From: Candidatus Cloacimonadota bacterium
GTDB taxonomy: Bacteria; Cloacimonadota; Cloacimonadia; Cloacimonadales; Cloacimonadaceae
Length of the DNA: 24,397 nucleotides
Assembly: GCA_023230025.1 (NCBI GenBank)
Contig: JALNYD010000014.1
Location: 1 to 24,397, forward strand
Reading direction: 5' to 3'
Part shown: positions 14,795-23,254 of the stretch, one piece after another
Layout of the letters: every line of letters begins with the position of its first letter
Numbering within the stretch: position 1 is the first letter of the stretch
Translations under genes and position numbers: made by a program
The notes under the pieces: generated by a model
What the model was told of the DNA's origin: nothing
What the model saw: only the letters and a program-made list of their open reading frames with translations
Database searches by the model: none

Positions 14795-15634
14795 ATGAGA
14801 AGCTCAAGTATTCTGATCCTGGTTGTGGCCATTATCATTATCAATGCCGGCATCAGCCTTGTATTGATCAATCACTTTCAAAAAACTGGAAATGAACCCG
14901 CCTCGATGTTCAGTGCCGCTCCGGCTCAATCTTCGGATCCTGCCCTGCGCAGCAATGCCATCACTCAGGCGGTAACCTCTGTTGAACCCGCCGTTGTGAG
15001 CGTCAACGTTACCGAAATCCGTTATGTACGGGGTTTGCGTGCCCTGCCTTTTGGCTTTGGTTTCTTTGATTTCTTTGATGTTGCTCCCCAACGTCAGGAG
15101 ATCAAATCCATCGGTAGCGGAGTGATCTATGATCCTGAAGGATATGTGATCACCAATGCCCACGTGGTTAGCGGAGCCAGCGAGATCAAGGTTGTTTTGC
15201 CGGATAAACGTGAGTACATCGCTGAATTGATCGGTATTGATGAGATGCACGACATCGCCAAATTGAAGATTCAAGGCAACAATCTGCCTCATGCGCGTCT
15301 GGGAAACTCCGATGATCTGATCATCGGTGAATGGAGCATCGCCGTAGGCAACCCTTACGGCATGCTGATGAACGATTCCAAGCCAAGTGTGACTGTAGGG
15401 GTGATCTCGGCTTTAGGACGCAATTTCAGCATTCCTGACGAGAAACAGGAGTTTCGGAATATGATCCAGACGGATGCTGCCGTCAATCCCGGCAATAGTG
15501 GCGGTCCCCTCGTCAATATTCAGGGTGAGGTGATCGGGATCAATACCTTCATCTTTTCCGAAAGCAAGAGCAACAGCGGGGTAGGCTTTGCAATTCCAAT
15601 TAACTATGTGAAGCAGATTGTGGAGAGCTTTTGA
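14795..15634 (+). CDS. HtrA/Deg-like trypsin-family serine protease without PDZ domain
   Basis: 279 residues. One N-terminal transmembrane helix or uncleaved signal anchor (residues 5-27, SILILVVAIIIINAGISLVL) is followed by a low-complexity linker (28-55) and the protease domain (57-279). The catalytic triad is intact: H123 in TNAHVV, D153 in MHDIAKLKI, S235 in NPGNSGGPL. The loop 81-99 is unusually rich in phenylalanine (FGFGFFDFFD). The chain ends directly after GFAIPINYVKQIVESF, where DegP or DegS normally enters a PDZ domain, so it lacks substrate-sensing PDZ modules. It is probably anchored in the inner membrane, facing the periplasm. The end is not a simple truncation: the next start codon overlaps its stop (TTGA), as in a native operon. 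Confidence 0.93.
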   Translation: MRSSSILILVVAIIIINAGISLVLINHFQKTGNEPASMFSAAPAQSSDPALRSNAITQAVTSVEPAVVSVNVTEIRYVRGLRALPFGFGFFDFFDVAPQRQEIKSIGSGVIYDPEGYVITNAHVVSGASEIKVVLPDKREYIAELIGIDEMHDIAKLKIQGNNLPHARLGNSDDLIIGEWSIAVGNPYGMLMNDSKPSVTVGVISALGRNFSIPDEKQEFRNMIQTDAAVNPGNSGGPLVNIQGEVIGINTFIFSESKSNSGVGFAIPINYVKQIVESF

Positions 15635-15780
15635 AGAAGCTTTTCCTTCTGGTGCCAGTCCCCTTCGCACTTTGTTTGCCATTGACTGCCCAATCTGCCT
15701 GGAATGCTCCGGGAGATACCCTGAGCGTGATCATGCATCCGATCCTGAATATTCCGGAAATAGTGATTCCCGGAGAATAG
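15631..15780 (+). pseudogene. N-terminal remnant of a secreted protein gene, interrupted
   Basis: A TTG start overlaps the protease stop (TTGA) with GTGGAGAG just upstream as SD site. It encodes 49 residues: a clear signal peptide (KKLFLLVPVPFALCLPLTAQ) with likely cleavage after AQSA, then WNAPGDTLSVIMHPILNIPE and a stop at 15780. The mature part is only about 25 residues and ends at a point where such secreted proteins would continue. The stop is 16 bp from the end of the oppositely oriented AlbA-like gene, which differs in base composition. I read it as the 5' end of an operon gene cut off by insertion or rearrangement. No continuation is visible within the window. A genuine tiny secreted peptide is the alternative. 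Confidence 0.55.
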
Positions 15781-15795
15781 TATCAAATGACTTTT

Positions 15796-17757
15796 TCAGC
15801 TATGAGTTCTTCTTTGTGGACTTGCAGGTTTCTTAGCTTTGTTCTTTAGATTTTTCAGGTAGTCGATATCTCTGTGGATGAAATCACGCTCAATTTGGCT
15901 GGTTGAGAGTTCAAGGGCTTTATGTAGATTTTTTTCAGCCAACTCAAGATACTTCCTGCATTCTTCCCAAGCCCTTGCTTTATATGCAGGTTTCAGTTTC
16001 TGATTCTTGCCAGAGTCCATACACTTTTTAGCCAGGGATATATGTGATCTTCCCCATTCTTCCAGTATAGCTGGGTTCAGGGTAATTGAAGGCTGTTTTC
16101 GTGCTGTATCATTGAGATACATGACGATATCTTCATCTTTCCTGAGTTTCTTAAGATTTAGTACTGCTTTGAGGATCTGCTTTTCTTCAAGTCTGCTTTC
16201 CATGGCCATTGTAATCAACCTCAGAGATAACTCTTTGTGTTGCTTGGATTCACCCAGAGAGAATGCCTCTGCTATTGATAGAAGTGTATTGGGGGATAGT
16301 TTTTCATATTGCAAACTTATATTTTCAAAAAGCAGAAACATGTCATGCTGTTTTCCAAGAATAGTTCCCACATTACATAGAAGATCCAATGCACGGTAAT
16401 TGTAACTATCAGCTTCTATAAGCGGTATCAACTTTGTATATGCTTCCTGATAGTTTCCCAGAATGAAAACCTGTTCAATTTGATTCAGTTCACGGATGAG
16501 CTTGTGTCTGGGATGTGCAGGTAATGTGCAAACCACATACTCTTCTTCCAGATCAAATATGGGATTTGGACAGCCTTCCTCCTTCATTAATCGTAGAATG
16601 GTTGGTATGCCTTGTCCTTCTGCTTGAGCTAACTGAAGCTTGTTAAAGAAATATGCCAAGCTTTGATTTCTCCAATGTGGGTGGGCTTTACCATTCACAA
16701 ATTTCTCTTTGTCAATAGTATGTTGTAGTCTTCCAGGAGAGAGGATTTCTATGCGATCCTCAAAAACAGTTATTTTCGTGGGTTGAGGCATCTCGTAATC
16801 TCTATGCACCAAAGCATTAACAACTGCTTCTTGCAGCGCTCTGATGGGATACTTAATCTGGTTTGGAGTTTCGTTCGTTTTATCAAAAACCACAAAAGCT
16901 TCGGCATTAAGGAGCTCAAATATCCTGCGTGCCTGGTTCACAATTGTCCCAGTAATGGAATGCTTTTCTGCTGAAGGCTCACTTCTATCTAGCCCTCGGT
17001 AAACTGAGAACTCTGTGTATGCACCATCAACGTAATTAAGAGGGCTTCCGTTGAACATTAAAATGGCAAAATTCCGGGGATATTGCGCATTTCCCATAGA
17101 GGGTTGAACACACAAGGGTGGAACAAACTCAGAGATCTTTTCTGTGCTACTGATGAAGCTTTTGATATCTGTGCTTTTAGTTATCATTTTCATCTCAGAT
17201 AGATAATCCCTCAGCAGATAAATATCTATTGCAGTATCAGATGCAGCAGTACAGGCTCTCTTATCCCAAGCTTCCATTACACGCTTTCGAACCAGCAACT
17301 CTCTCAACAATCCATTTCTGGCTTCAATTGTGTTGCTGCTCACACGGATATAGTAACAAGATGTGTCTTTACCGCTGCTACGATAGCTGTGGGCATACCC
17401 TGTTCCGGGGACTACAAATACTAGTACTTTTCTGGATGGATCATTCGTAGAAACAGAATGCACAATAGGGACAATTTCCGGATCAACTTTGCTTCTCAAA
17501 TCATTGATGGTTCGGTTTTCAATCTCTTGATATCGTACAGAATCCAATCCCACAAGGTGTACAGAAGGAAATCCATATTCATCTTTTGATTCACGAGCTC
17601 CACATACTACATAGCCACCTCCAAGATTGGAGAAATCATTTGAGAATGCTACAATTGTCTTAATGACGCTATCTATATCTGCTACATTTTCTTTCCATTC
17701 CACGCGTTCGTTTTCTCGTGAAAGAAGCTCATCCAAATCAATGCTATATTCGCTCAT
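15796..17757 (-). CDS. AlbA_2 / GHKL ATP-binding protein with C-terminal helical repeats
   Basis: 653 residues. The N-terminal AlbA_2 (Schlafen-type) domain (about 10-150) shows RENERVEWKE, IKTIVAFSNDFSNLGGGYVV and CGARES. A middle HATPase_c_4-like region (about 285-410) has an N-box ALQEAVVNALVHRDY (E310, N314, H318), ITVFEDRIEILSPGRL (328-343) and QAEGQGIPTILRLMKEEG as the glycine motif. Most relatives end in a winged helix; here residues about 415-640 form a predicted helical, TPR-like repeat region with a basic tail. No membrane segment is present. The ATG at 17757 has GGGAG about 7 bases upstream. The gene is visibly more AT-rich than its neighbours, is oriented against them and abuts a broken gene, so it was probably acquired. 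Functions in this superfamily range from regulators to defence proteins and are not settled here. Confidence 0.85.
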   Translation of the reverse strand: MSEYSIDLDELLSRENERVEWKENVADIDSVIKTIVAFSNDFSNLGGGYVVCGARESKDEYGFPSVHLVGLDSVRYQEIENRTINDLRSKVDPEIVPIVHSVSTNDPSRKVLVFVVPGTGYAHSYRSSGKDTSCYYIRVSSNTIEARNGLLRELLVRKRVMEAWDKRACTAASDTAIDIYLLRDYLSEMKMITKSTDIKSFISSTEKISEFVPPLCVQPSMGNAQYPRNFAILMFNGSPLNYVDGAYTEFSVYRGLDRSEPSAEKHSITGTIVNQARRIFELLNAEAFVVFDKTNETPNQIKYPIRALQEAVVNALVHRDYEMPQPTKITVFEDRIEILSPGRLQHTIDKEKFVNGKAHPHWRNQSLAYFFNKLQLAQAEGQGIPTILRLMKEEGCPNPIFDLEEEYVVCTLPAHPRHKLIRELNQIEQVFILGNYQEAYTKLIPLIEADSYNYRALDLLCNVGTILGKQHDMFLLFENISLQYEKLSPNTLLSIAEAFSLGESKQHKELSLRLITMAMESRLEEKQILKAVLNLKKLRKDEDIVMYLNDTARKQPSITLNPAILEEWGRSHISLAKKCMDSGKNQKLKPAYKARAWEECRKYLELAEKNLHKALELSTSQIERDFIHRDIDYLKNLKNKAKKPASPQRRTHS

Positions 17758-17881
17758 AAATTACTCCCTATGGGATTTGATAGGAGGGCACCAGAGCCTA
17801 CTCCATATCAAGACTATGGTTTTTAAACTGCTGATTCCAGTCAATGATAATTTCACTACTGACAACAAATAGAAGTCGTAT

Positions 17882-17901
17882 CGTAGCTTTCCGAAGCTAC
17901 G
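17882..17901. repeat. Perfect 8-bp-stem hairpin beside the acquired gene
   Basis: CGTAGCTTTCCGAAGCTACG forms an 8-bp stem with a TCCG loop. It lies between the AlbA-like gene and the end of the lamin-tail gene. It has no T-tract on either side, so it is a poor intrinsic terminator. It could mark the edge of the inserted segment or end the glgP transcript in a factor-dependent way. The surrounding 17758-17937 holds no credible gene; a plus-strand frame ending at 17872 is mainly antisense to the AlbA-like gene. Confidence 0.45.
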
Positions 17902-17937
17902 TGTAATCCATATGTACCCTGGCCATCGGCAGATCAG

Positions 17938-19542
17938 CTATCGGATCACGGCAGTCAGCTGCCGGCGATACACTCTGCCTCCATTGCTGCTTTGAGATTC
18001 CCAGAGCAAGATATATAGACCTCTGGGGGCAAAGCTGCCATTGGAGCGTCGTCCGTCCCAAGAGATCATGCCCCGTGATGCAACCGATTGATTATCGGCA
18101 AGTTTACGGATCAGGCGTCCGCTGAGATCATACACAAAGCAATTCACGCGGGAGGGTTCATCGGGGAGTTTGTAGCTGATCACCAGGCTTTCAGATTCCC
18201 TGGGATCAAAGGGGCTGCCAAGCACTTCCAAACGTTTGTTTTGATCCGGGAGGAGGCTTGACTGATTGTTGGCTGCGGGGCTGGCGCCATCGGGGTGAAT
18301 GGATACCCGCCAGAATTCGTTTTGTTCTCCATCCAGATATCGTTCCAGGGATTTACCGCCTGTGATCTGATCCCCGCTGTAGCTCATCTGATGAATCAAA
18401 TCCAGCTCGCTATCATCAAAGAGATAGATCGCATCCCCGTCGTTGTTCAGGCTGATCCAGCCACTGCTCTGGATGATCCGGTTATGAGGAACTTCGGGAT
18501 AATCCTCACTAAAGGCGGACGCATTATTGCAGAGCACAAAATATCCCGGAAAGGCCGGTAACTCAAAACTGCAGCGATTTCCGGAAGCATCCCGGATCAC
18601 ATATTGTAAATTATCCCTTGGGACTGCTTCCTGATATAGTTCCAGCCACTCCTGATGTCCGGGCAGAGGGGCAGCAAAGATTTCGTTCAAAAGAGGCAGA
18701 GCCAGCTCGACAGGGGCGGAGTTCAGCACAAAGTAATCGTTTTCGGGATTGGGATCTCCCGCCAAGCTGATACTGATCTCCAGGCATTGAGCGGGCGAAT
18801 GCAGGAGGACTTCCACCGCCAGTGAATCTGCTGGGGAGATGGGGGAGATTTCGGCTTCATGGATCAGGAGCGCATCCTGCCATACTTTAAGGGAGGCAAA
18901 ACTCGAAGGAGAGCATGGTGAGCGGTTACAAATCCAGAAGTTCAGCAGTTCTTGCTGATCAATCTCAATAAAACTGGCAGAGCTGATGGCATAATCGGCA
19001 AAGAGTTGATTTGGAGATCCCGGGCTGGGTTCAGCGGCAGCATAGAAATCTGTGGCACAATCATCTGTATCATAGCCATCATAGATTCGGGCCAGAGCAT
19101 AAGCTTGAGCAACATCGGGGGCAAAGCTGCTGGCTGGCACTGAGGAATCATCACATAGCAGATTGCTATTTGGCTCATCATAGATCACCGTATCCGTATA
19201 TGTGCTGTCGGCATTTACAAAGCGAATGGCATCGCTGGCGGATCCTCCATTCTGGAAGCTGAAATTGCAGCTTAGGTGTGTGTTTGATACATTAACACCA
19301 CCGATCAGGATGAAGCGGCCTGGGCGGAGGATGAAATGAGGGAATTCATAGTCCAGAGTGTAAGAGCTGCCGCCGCTATAGATCCTGCAGCCATTCAGGT
19401 CAATCTCCTGGTCTCCATTGTTATAGAGTTCGATCCATTCGCTGCCCTGATCTTCCCCTTGGGGGTCGTAACAGACTTCGTTGATCACCACAGCTCCAAA
19501 CAGCAACTGACCACACAATAGCAGCACCAAAATCAGTTTCAT
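17938..19542 (-). CDS. Secreted lamin-tail-domain protein with FlgD/T9SS-like C-terminal module
   Basis: 534 residues. A signal peptide (MKLILVLLLCGQLLFGA) runs straight into a lamin tail domain (about 18-130): VVINEVCYDPQGEDQGSEWIE, LYNNGDQEIDLNG, then FILRPGRFILIGG. A second LTD-like segment lies in the middle (about 280-420, LPLLNEIFAAPLPGHQEWLE and GWISLNNDGDAIYLFD). The last 90 residues resemble FlgD-Ig/T9SS sorting-type modules: LGSPFDPRESESLVISYKLP, CFVYDLSGRLIRKL, then GMISWDGRRSNG and ASRG/APRGLYIL. It is therefore an exported, probably surface-bound protein whose ligand is unknown. It follows glgP by only 14 bp with no clear SD site, so it is likely cotranscribed with it. Confidence 0.88.
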   Translation of the reverse strand: MKLILVLLLCGQLLFGAVVINEVCYDPQGEDQGSEWIELYNNGDQEIDLNGCRIYSGGSSYTLDYEFPHFILRPGRFILIGGVNVSNTHLSCNFSFQNGGSASDAIRFVNADSTYTDTVIYDEPNSNLLCDDSSVPASSFAPDVAQAYALARIYDGYDTDDCATDFYAAAEPSPGSPNQLFADYAISSASFIEIDQQELLNFWICNRSPCSPSSFASLKVWQDALLIHEAEISPISPADSLAVEVLLHSPAQCLEISISLAGDPNPENDYFVLNSAPVELALPLLNEIFAAPLPGHQEWLELYQEAVPRDNLQYVIRDASGNRCSFELPAFPGYFVLCNNASAFSEDYPEVPHNRIIQSSGWISLNNDGDAIYLFDDSELDLIHQMSYSGDQITGGKSLERYLDGEQNEFWRVSIHPDGASPAANNQSSLLPDQNKRLEVLGSPFDPRESESLVISYKLPDEPSRVNCFVYDLSGRLIRKLADNQSVASRGMISWDGRRSNGSFAPRGLYILLWESQSSNGGRVYRRQLTAVIR

Positions 19543-19556
19543 GGTTCAACGCTTGA

Positions 19557-22061
19557 TTAGCCTCCAAAATCCAATTGCAGGGGTGTGATATTCCAAATAT
19601 CATTGGCATATTCGGTGATGGCGCGGTCGCTGGAGAACTTTCCGATGCGGGCGATGTTGATGATGGCTTTTTTGACCCATTCTTCCTTGTTTTTATAGAG
19701 CTGATCCACCTTTTCGGAGGCTTCCACAAAGGCTCTGAAATCTGCCAGGTGGAAATAGATGTCGCCATCCTCCATGAGTGATTTCCAGATCGGGGTAAAA
19801 ATCCCGCTTTCATCGGTGCACCAGCTATCATCCAGCAAGGAATCGACCACACGTTTGAGCATCGGATCATTATCGTAATAACTACGGGGATTGTATCCAG
19901 AGGCTTTCAAAGCGCTTACTTCGTCGGCTTTCAAGCCAAAGATAAACATGTTTTCCTCGCCGATTTCTTCTGCCATTTCCACGTTTGCTCCGTCCAGAGT
20001 ACCCATGGTGAGGGCACCATTGAGGGCAAACTTCATATTGCCAGTGCCACTGGCTTCAAATCCGGCGGTGGAAATCTGTTCAGAGAGATCAGCGGCGGGA
20101 ATGATCTTTTCGGCAAGAGAAACGCTGTAATTGGGCAGGAACACCACCTTCAGGCGGTCACGGATATCGGGGTCTTTGTTGATGATCTCGCCCAGATTGT
20201 TGATCAGCTTGATCAGCCGTTTGGCGATGAAATAGCCAGGGGCTGCCTTTCCGGCAAAGATGACTGTGCGTGGTACAAAATCCTCATCCGGATTGTCCTT
20301 GATCGTATAATAGCGGGCGATGGTGCCCATCACGTTCAGTAACTGGCGTTTATATTCATGCATGCGCTTGATCTGGACATCAAAGAGGCTGTTTGCGCTC
20401 ACTCTGATGCCGGTAACTTTGTAGATATAGCGGCTCAGGCGTTTTTTGTTGATTTCCTTGATTTCAAAGAAGCTATCCCGGAAATCAGCGTCGTCGATAT
20501 AGGTTTCGATGCCACGGATATGTTGCAGATCGCGAATCCAGGAGTTTCCGATGTGTTCGGAGATCAGGCTGGAAAGCAGGGGATTGCAGGTGAGCAGCCA
20601 CAATCTGGGTGTGATGCCATTGGTCTTGTTCTGGATCTTTCCGGGATACATTTCCTCAAAATCGGCAAAGACCTTGGAGCGCAATATCCGGGTATGCAAC
20701 TCGGCAACTCCATTCACAGTGTGCGAGCCGTGGATGCAAAGCTGTGCCATGCGCAGGGATTTCTGCTGACCTTCTTCAATGATGGACACGTTGCGCATCT
20801 TGACGATGTCGCCCGGATAGCGGGAGCTAACCTCCTTCATGATGTGATCATTGATCTGATAAATCAACATCAGATGCCGCGGCAGAAGGTCTTCAAAGAG
20901 GCTTACGCTCCAGCGTTCCAGAGCTTCCGGCAACACGGTGTGATTGGTATAGGAAAACACCTGTTTGCAGATTTCCCAGGCAGCCTCAAAATCAAAGCGT
21001 TCCATGTCAATCAGGATGCGCATCAATTCCGGAATGGCAAGAGCAGGATGGGTGTCATTGAGTTGAATGGCGATTTTCTGCGGGAGTTCTTTGAATCCAT
21101 CATGATCCTGTTTCCAGTTGTAGATGATATCCTGTAATGTGGCAGAGACAAAGAAATATTCCTGCTTCAATCTCAGAACTTTGCCCAGGTGGACGTTGTC
21201 ATTGGGATACAGCACCTTACTGATGTTTTCGCTAATGTTCTTTTGCTCCACAGCCTTCACATAGTCGCCACTGTTGAAATAATCAAAGTCAAACTCATCA
21301 GTCGCAGTGGCTTCCCAAAGCCGTAAGTTGTTCACATTATCAACCTTAAATCCGGGAATCGGGACGTCCCAGGCTACAGCCAGCACATCTCTGGTGCCAG
21401 TCCATCTATGGATAAGCCCATTACCATTCTGTGTTTCACTGATCACCTTGCCACCAAAGCGAACCCGATAGTTGATTTCCGGGCGTTTGATCTCCCAGGG
21501 ACAGCCGTTTTTGCGCCAATGATCCGGAACTTCAGCCTGATATCCTTTTACAATCTCCTGCCGGAAAATGCCAAACTCATAGCGGATTCCATAGCCATAA
21601 CTTGGATATGCCTGGGTTGCCAGAGAATCCATGAAACAGGCTGCCAATCTGCCCAAACCTCCATTGCCAAGCCCCATATCAGGCTCCAGTTCCGCAATAT
21701 CCTCCAAAGAGTAACCCATCTCCTTGAGCATATCATAGCTTTCGTTATACACATCCAGATTGATCAGGCTATTGCCCAAAAGCCTCCCGATCAAAAACTC
21801 CATGGAGAGATAATAGACCTTCTTCACATCCTGCTTGCGATACTCATACTGAGTGCGCAACCAGCGCTCGATCAGACGATCACGCAGCGATAGCGCCAAA
21901 GCATAATACACATCCCAATGCTCCACAGTGGTCGTATCCTTGATCAGGGAGTATTCCAGATGATTCAATAACTTTTTCTTTATATCGGTTGCCATTCCCT
22001 CAGCTTTATCAGTGAAGAAGATGGAAGAGAAATCGTTTTTGGGTAGAAATCCTTCTTTCAT
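19557..22061 (-). CDS. glgP: Glycogen/starch phosphorylase
   Basis: 834 residues from the ATG at 22061. An ATG 15 bases upstream is rejected because the GAGGTG SD site lies between the two. It is a full-length family 35 glucan phosphorylase: VKKVYYLSMEFLIGRLLGNS near residue 80, LEPDMGLGNGGLGRLAACFM (about 125-145), QLNDTHPALAIPELMRILID in the middle, and the PLP site EASGTGNMKFALNGALTMG with the Schiff-base lysine at about 677. It releases glucose-1-phosphate from alpha-1,4-glucans using phosphate and acts in the cytoplasm. No allosteric N-terminal phosphorylation extension of the animal type is evident. It leads a two-gene transcript with the lamin-tail protein. Upstream is a 426-bp gap with a small hairpin (22108-22126) and the second palindromic repeat. 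Confidence 0.97.
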   Translation of the reverse strand: MKEGFLPKNDFSSIFFTDKAEGMATDIKKKLLNHLEYSLIKDTTTVEHWDVYYALALSLRDRLIERWLRTQYEYRKQDVKKVYYLSMEFLIGRLLGNSLINLDVYNESYDMLKEMGYSLEDIAELEPDMGLGNGGLGRLAACFMDSLATQAYPSYGYGIRYEFGIFRQEIVKGYQAEVPDHWRKNGCPWEIKRPEINYRVRFGGKVISETQNGNGLIHRWTGTRDVLAVAWDVPIPGFKVDNVNNLRLWEATATDEFDFDYFNSGDYVKAVEQKNISENISKVLYPNDNVHLGKVLRLKQEYFFVSATLQDIIYNWKQDHDGFKELPQKIAIQLNDTHPALAIPELMRILIDMERFDFEAAWEICKQVFSYTNHTVLPEALERWSVSLFEDLLPRHLMLIYQINDHIMKEVSSRYPGDIVKMRNVSIIEEGQQKSLRMAQLCIHGSHTVNGVAELHTRILRSKVFADFEEMYPGKIQNKTNGITPRLWLLTCNPLLSSLISEHIGNSWIRDLQHIRGIETYIDDADFRDSFFEIKEINKKRLSRYIYKVTGIRVSANSLFDVQIKRMHEYKRQLLNVMGTIARYYTIKDNPDEDFVPRTVIFAGKAAPGYFIAKRLIKLINNLGEIINKDPDIRDRLKVVFLPNYSVSLAEKIIPAADLSEQISTAGFEASGTGNMKFALNGALTMGTLDGANVEMAEEIGEENMFIFGLKADEVSALKASGYNPRSYYDNDPMLKRVVDSLLDDSWCTDESGIFTPIWKSLMEDGDIYFHLADFRAFVEASEKVDQLYKNKEEWVKKAIINIARIGKFSSDRAITEYANDIWNITPLQLDFGG

Positions 22062-22487
22062 TGTTAAACACCTCATTACACAAAAAATTGTGCGAATCAG
22101 ATGGCAGGACAGGCCTTTATCCTGTCAAGACTTTTCTTTTGGGATTGGATGTGTCATATACCAAAAGATCACTATATGTCAACCTATATCTCCCTTTCCG
22201 CACACACTGGACATTCCTTGATAGTCCAAAGAATAACTGATTCTTCCCATAGTATTTAACAACTATTCTGGAGATGAGCTGTTTTTGATCGAGCTTCGCT
22301 CTCTTTCTCCCCGGTTTACCGCGGCTTCAGCACTATATCACCCCATAATCCGCCCATGCCATGCGGAGAATATAGGGTGATATAGTGCTGAACTAGAGGC
22401 AAACCAAGGAGAGAGGAAGCACCATCAGATGGCATCTTCATCCTGATGCGCCTTTATTAAACAAATGAGGCAGCACCGCCGGGATCA
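22062..22487. other. Gene-free region between the ArsR regulator and glgP
   Basis: No credible coding sequence or RNA gene is visible. The contents are the glgP leader with SD site (GAGGTG), a hairpin GACAGG-CCTTTAT-CCTGTC (22108-22126), which could sit in the glgP 5' leader, and the second 67-bp palindromic repeat (22326-22392). A short palindrome AGATGGCATCT lies near 22427-22437, after the end of the ArsR gene. No clear -35/-10 pair for glgP was found. Confidence 0.55.
22326..22392. repeat. 67-bp palindromic dispersed repeat, copy 2
   Basis: This copy has 18-bp perfect terminal arms: TTCAGCACTATATCACCC on the left and its reverse complement ending TGATATAGTGCTGAA on the right. It matches the copy at 5326-5392 at 59 of 67 positions without gaps. 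Weak inverted similarity continues outward (CTCTCTTTCTCC with CGGTTTACC left; GGCAAACCAAGGAGAGAGG right), giving an imperfect palindrome of about 120 bp. It lies between two minus-strand genes and carries no gene. An RNA copy would fold into a long hairpin. Confidence 0.75.
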
Positions 22488-23093
22488 TCATTTTTCAGCG
22501 TTCTCATCCAATTCACTCTTCCTCCAGATTCTCTGATAGAAGCCGGGATTCTCCCAATAGCGATCCACCAGGCGATAGATGCCATCGCTGCGTTCCAACA
22601 CTCCTTCTTCCACCAGTTCGCGGCGAATCAGGCAGTAATCCTCGTGGATTTGAGTGATTAGTGCATTCAATTCCCGTTCCTGGTAGTCCCTTCCCGGCTC
22701 GATGAGTTTGATCACTTCTTCATAAACGATCCAGCGCTTCTTGTTTTGTACGGGCAACTGGAAACATTTGCCATCTTTGAAATAGTGTTTCAAGACTTTT
22801 TCGCGCATAATGGCGTAGGGGTCTTTTGCAGAAGGGTTGGAGCTGGGGATCAATTCGTTCAGAGATTGTTGCAGAACTTCCTGCTTCAGGTGATAGACGC
22901 TGTAGTATTGCACTTTTTGGCAGTATACCAATCCAGCCGCCTGAAGTTTCTTGAGATGTGCAGAGACCGTTGATACCGCCAGGTTCAGGCTTTCGGCGAG
23001 GTCTTCCACACAATAGGCTTGGTTTTTCAGTAGCGTCAGAATCCGGATGCGGGATTCATCAGCGAGAGCTTTAAATAGTTGCTGGTTATTCAT
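22488..23093 (-). CDS. ArsR-family regulator with C-terminal DUF2087 domain
   Basis: 201 residues from the ATG at 23093, preceded by AAGGAAC at good spacing; a longer in-frame start at 23192 would overrun the promoter. The N-terminal winged helix (about 1-80) reads LFKALADESRIRILTLLKNQ, VEDLAESLNLAVSTVSAHLK and KLQAAGLV. No classic metal-binding CxC is present in the alpha-3 region, so a non-metal signal is likely. The C-terminal part matches DUF2087: DGKCFQLPVQNKKRWIVYEE, PGRDYQERELNALITQIHED and YCLIRRELVEEGVLERSDGI (about 105-170). That fusion occurs in small transcription factors of unknown ligand. Its own promoter overlaps palindromic sites, suggesting autoregulation. The target is not evident. 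Confidence 0.88.
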   Translation of the reverse strand: MNNQQLFKALADESRIRILTLLKNQAYCVEDLAESLNLAVSTVSAHLKKLQAAGLVYCQKVQYYSVYHLKQEVLQQSLNELIPSSNPSAKDPYAIMREKVLKHYFKDGKCFQLPVQNKKRWIVYEEVIKLIEPGRDYQERELNALITQIHEDYCLIRRELVEEGVLERSDGIYRLVDRYWENPGFYQRIWRKSELDENAEK

Positions 23094-23104
23094 ATCGCAG
23101 TTCC

Positions 23105-23176
23105 TTTTCGTTAATGAGCGAAACATATTTGGGACTGGGAAATCTGTCAATCTATTTTTATGGATAACGAAACATA
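23105..23176 (-). promoter_or_regulatory. Promoter and operator-like sites of the ArsR/DUF2087 gene
   Basis: On the minus strand a perfect -35 TTGACA lies at 23150-23145, then a 17-base spacer and -10 TATGTT at 23127-23122. An inverted repeat TTTCG-N8-CGAAA (23106-23123) covers the -10 and predicted start. The 9-mer CGAAACATA (plus-strand reading) occurs at 23119-23127 and again at 23168-23176, upstream of the -35. Sites on both sides of the -35/-10 fit autorepression by the ArsR-type protein. Confidence 0.55.
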
Positions 23177-23254
23177 AGCCTGAATTGCTCACTTCTCAAG
23201 CGCGGCATTTTTATGCATAGAACGGCTGGAGTCTGCTTAGAATCTTCCCGGGCG

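Noticed and set aside
17627..17872. 81-codon plus-strand frame as the missing 3' part of the interrupted gene
   Set aside because: Its first half is antisense to the AlbA-like gene and it shows no similarity to a secreted enzyme; only the last 35 codons are outside that gene.
20358..21137. 259-codon plus-strand frame opposite glgP
   Set aside because: It is a shadow of the glgP frame, with no SD site or known motif.
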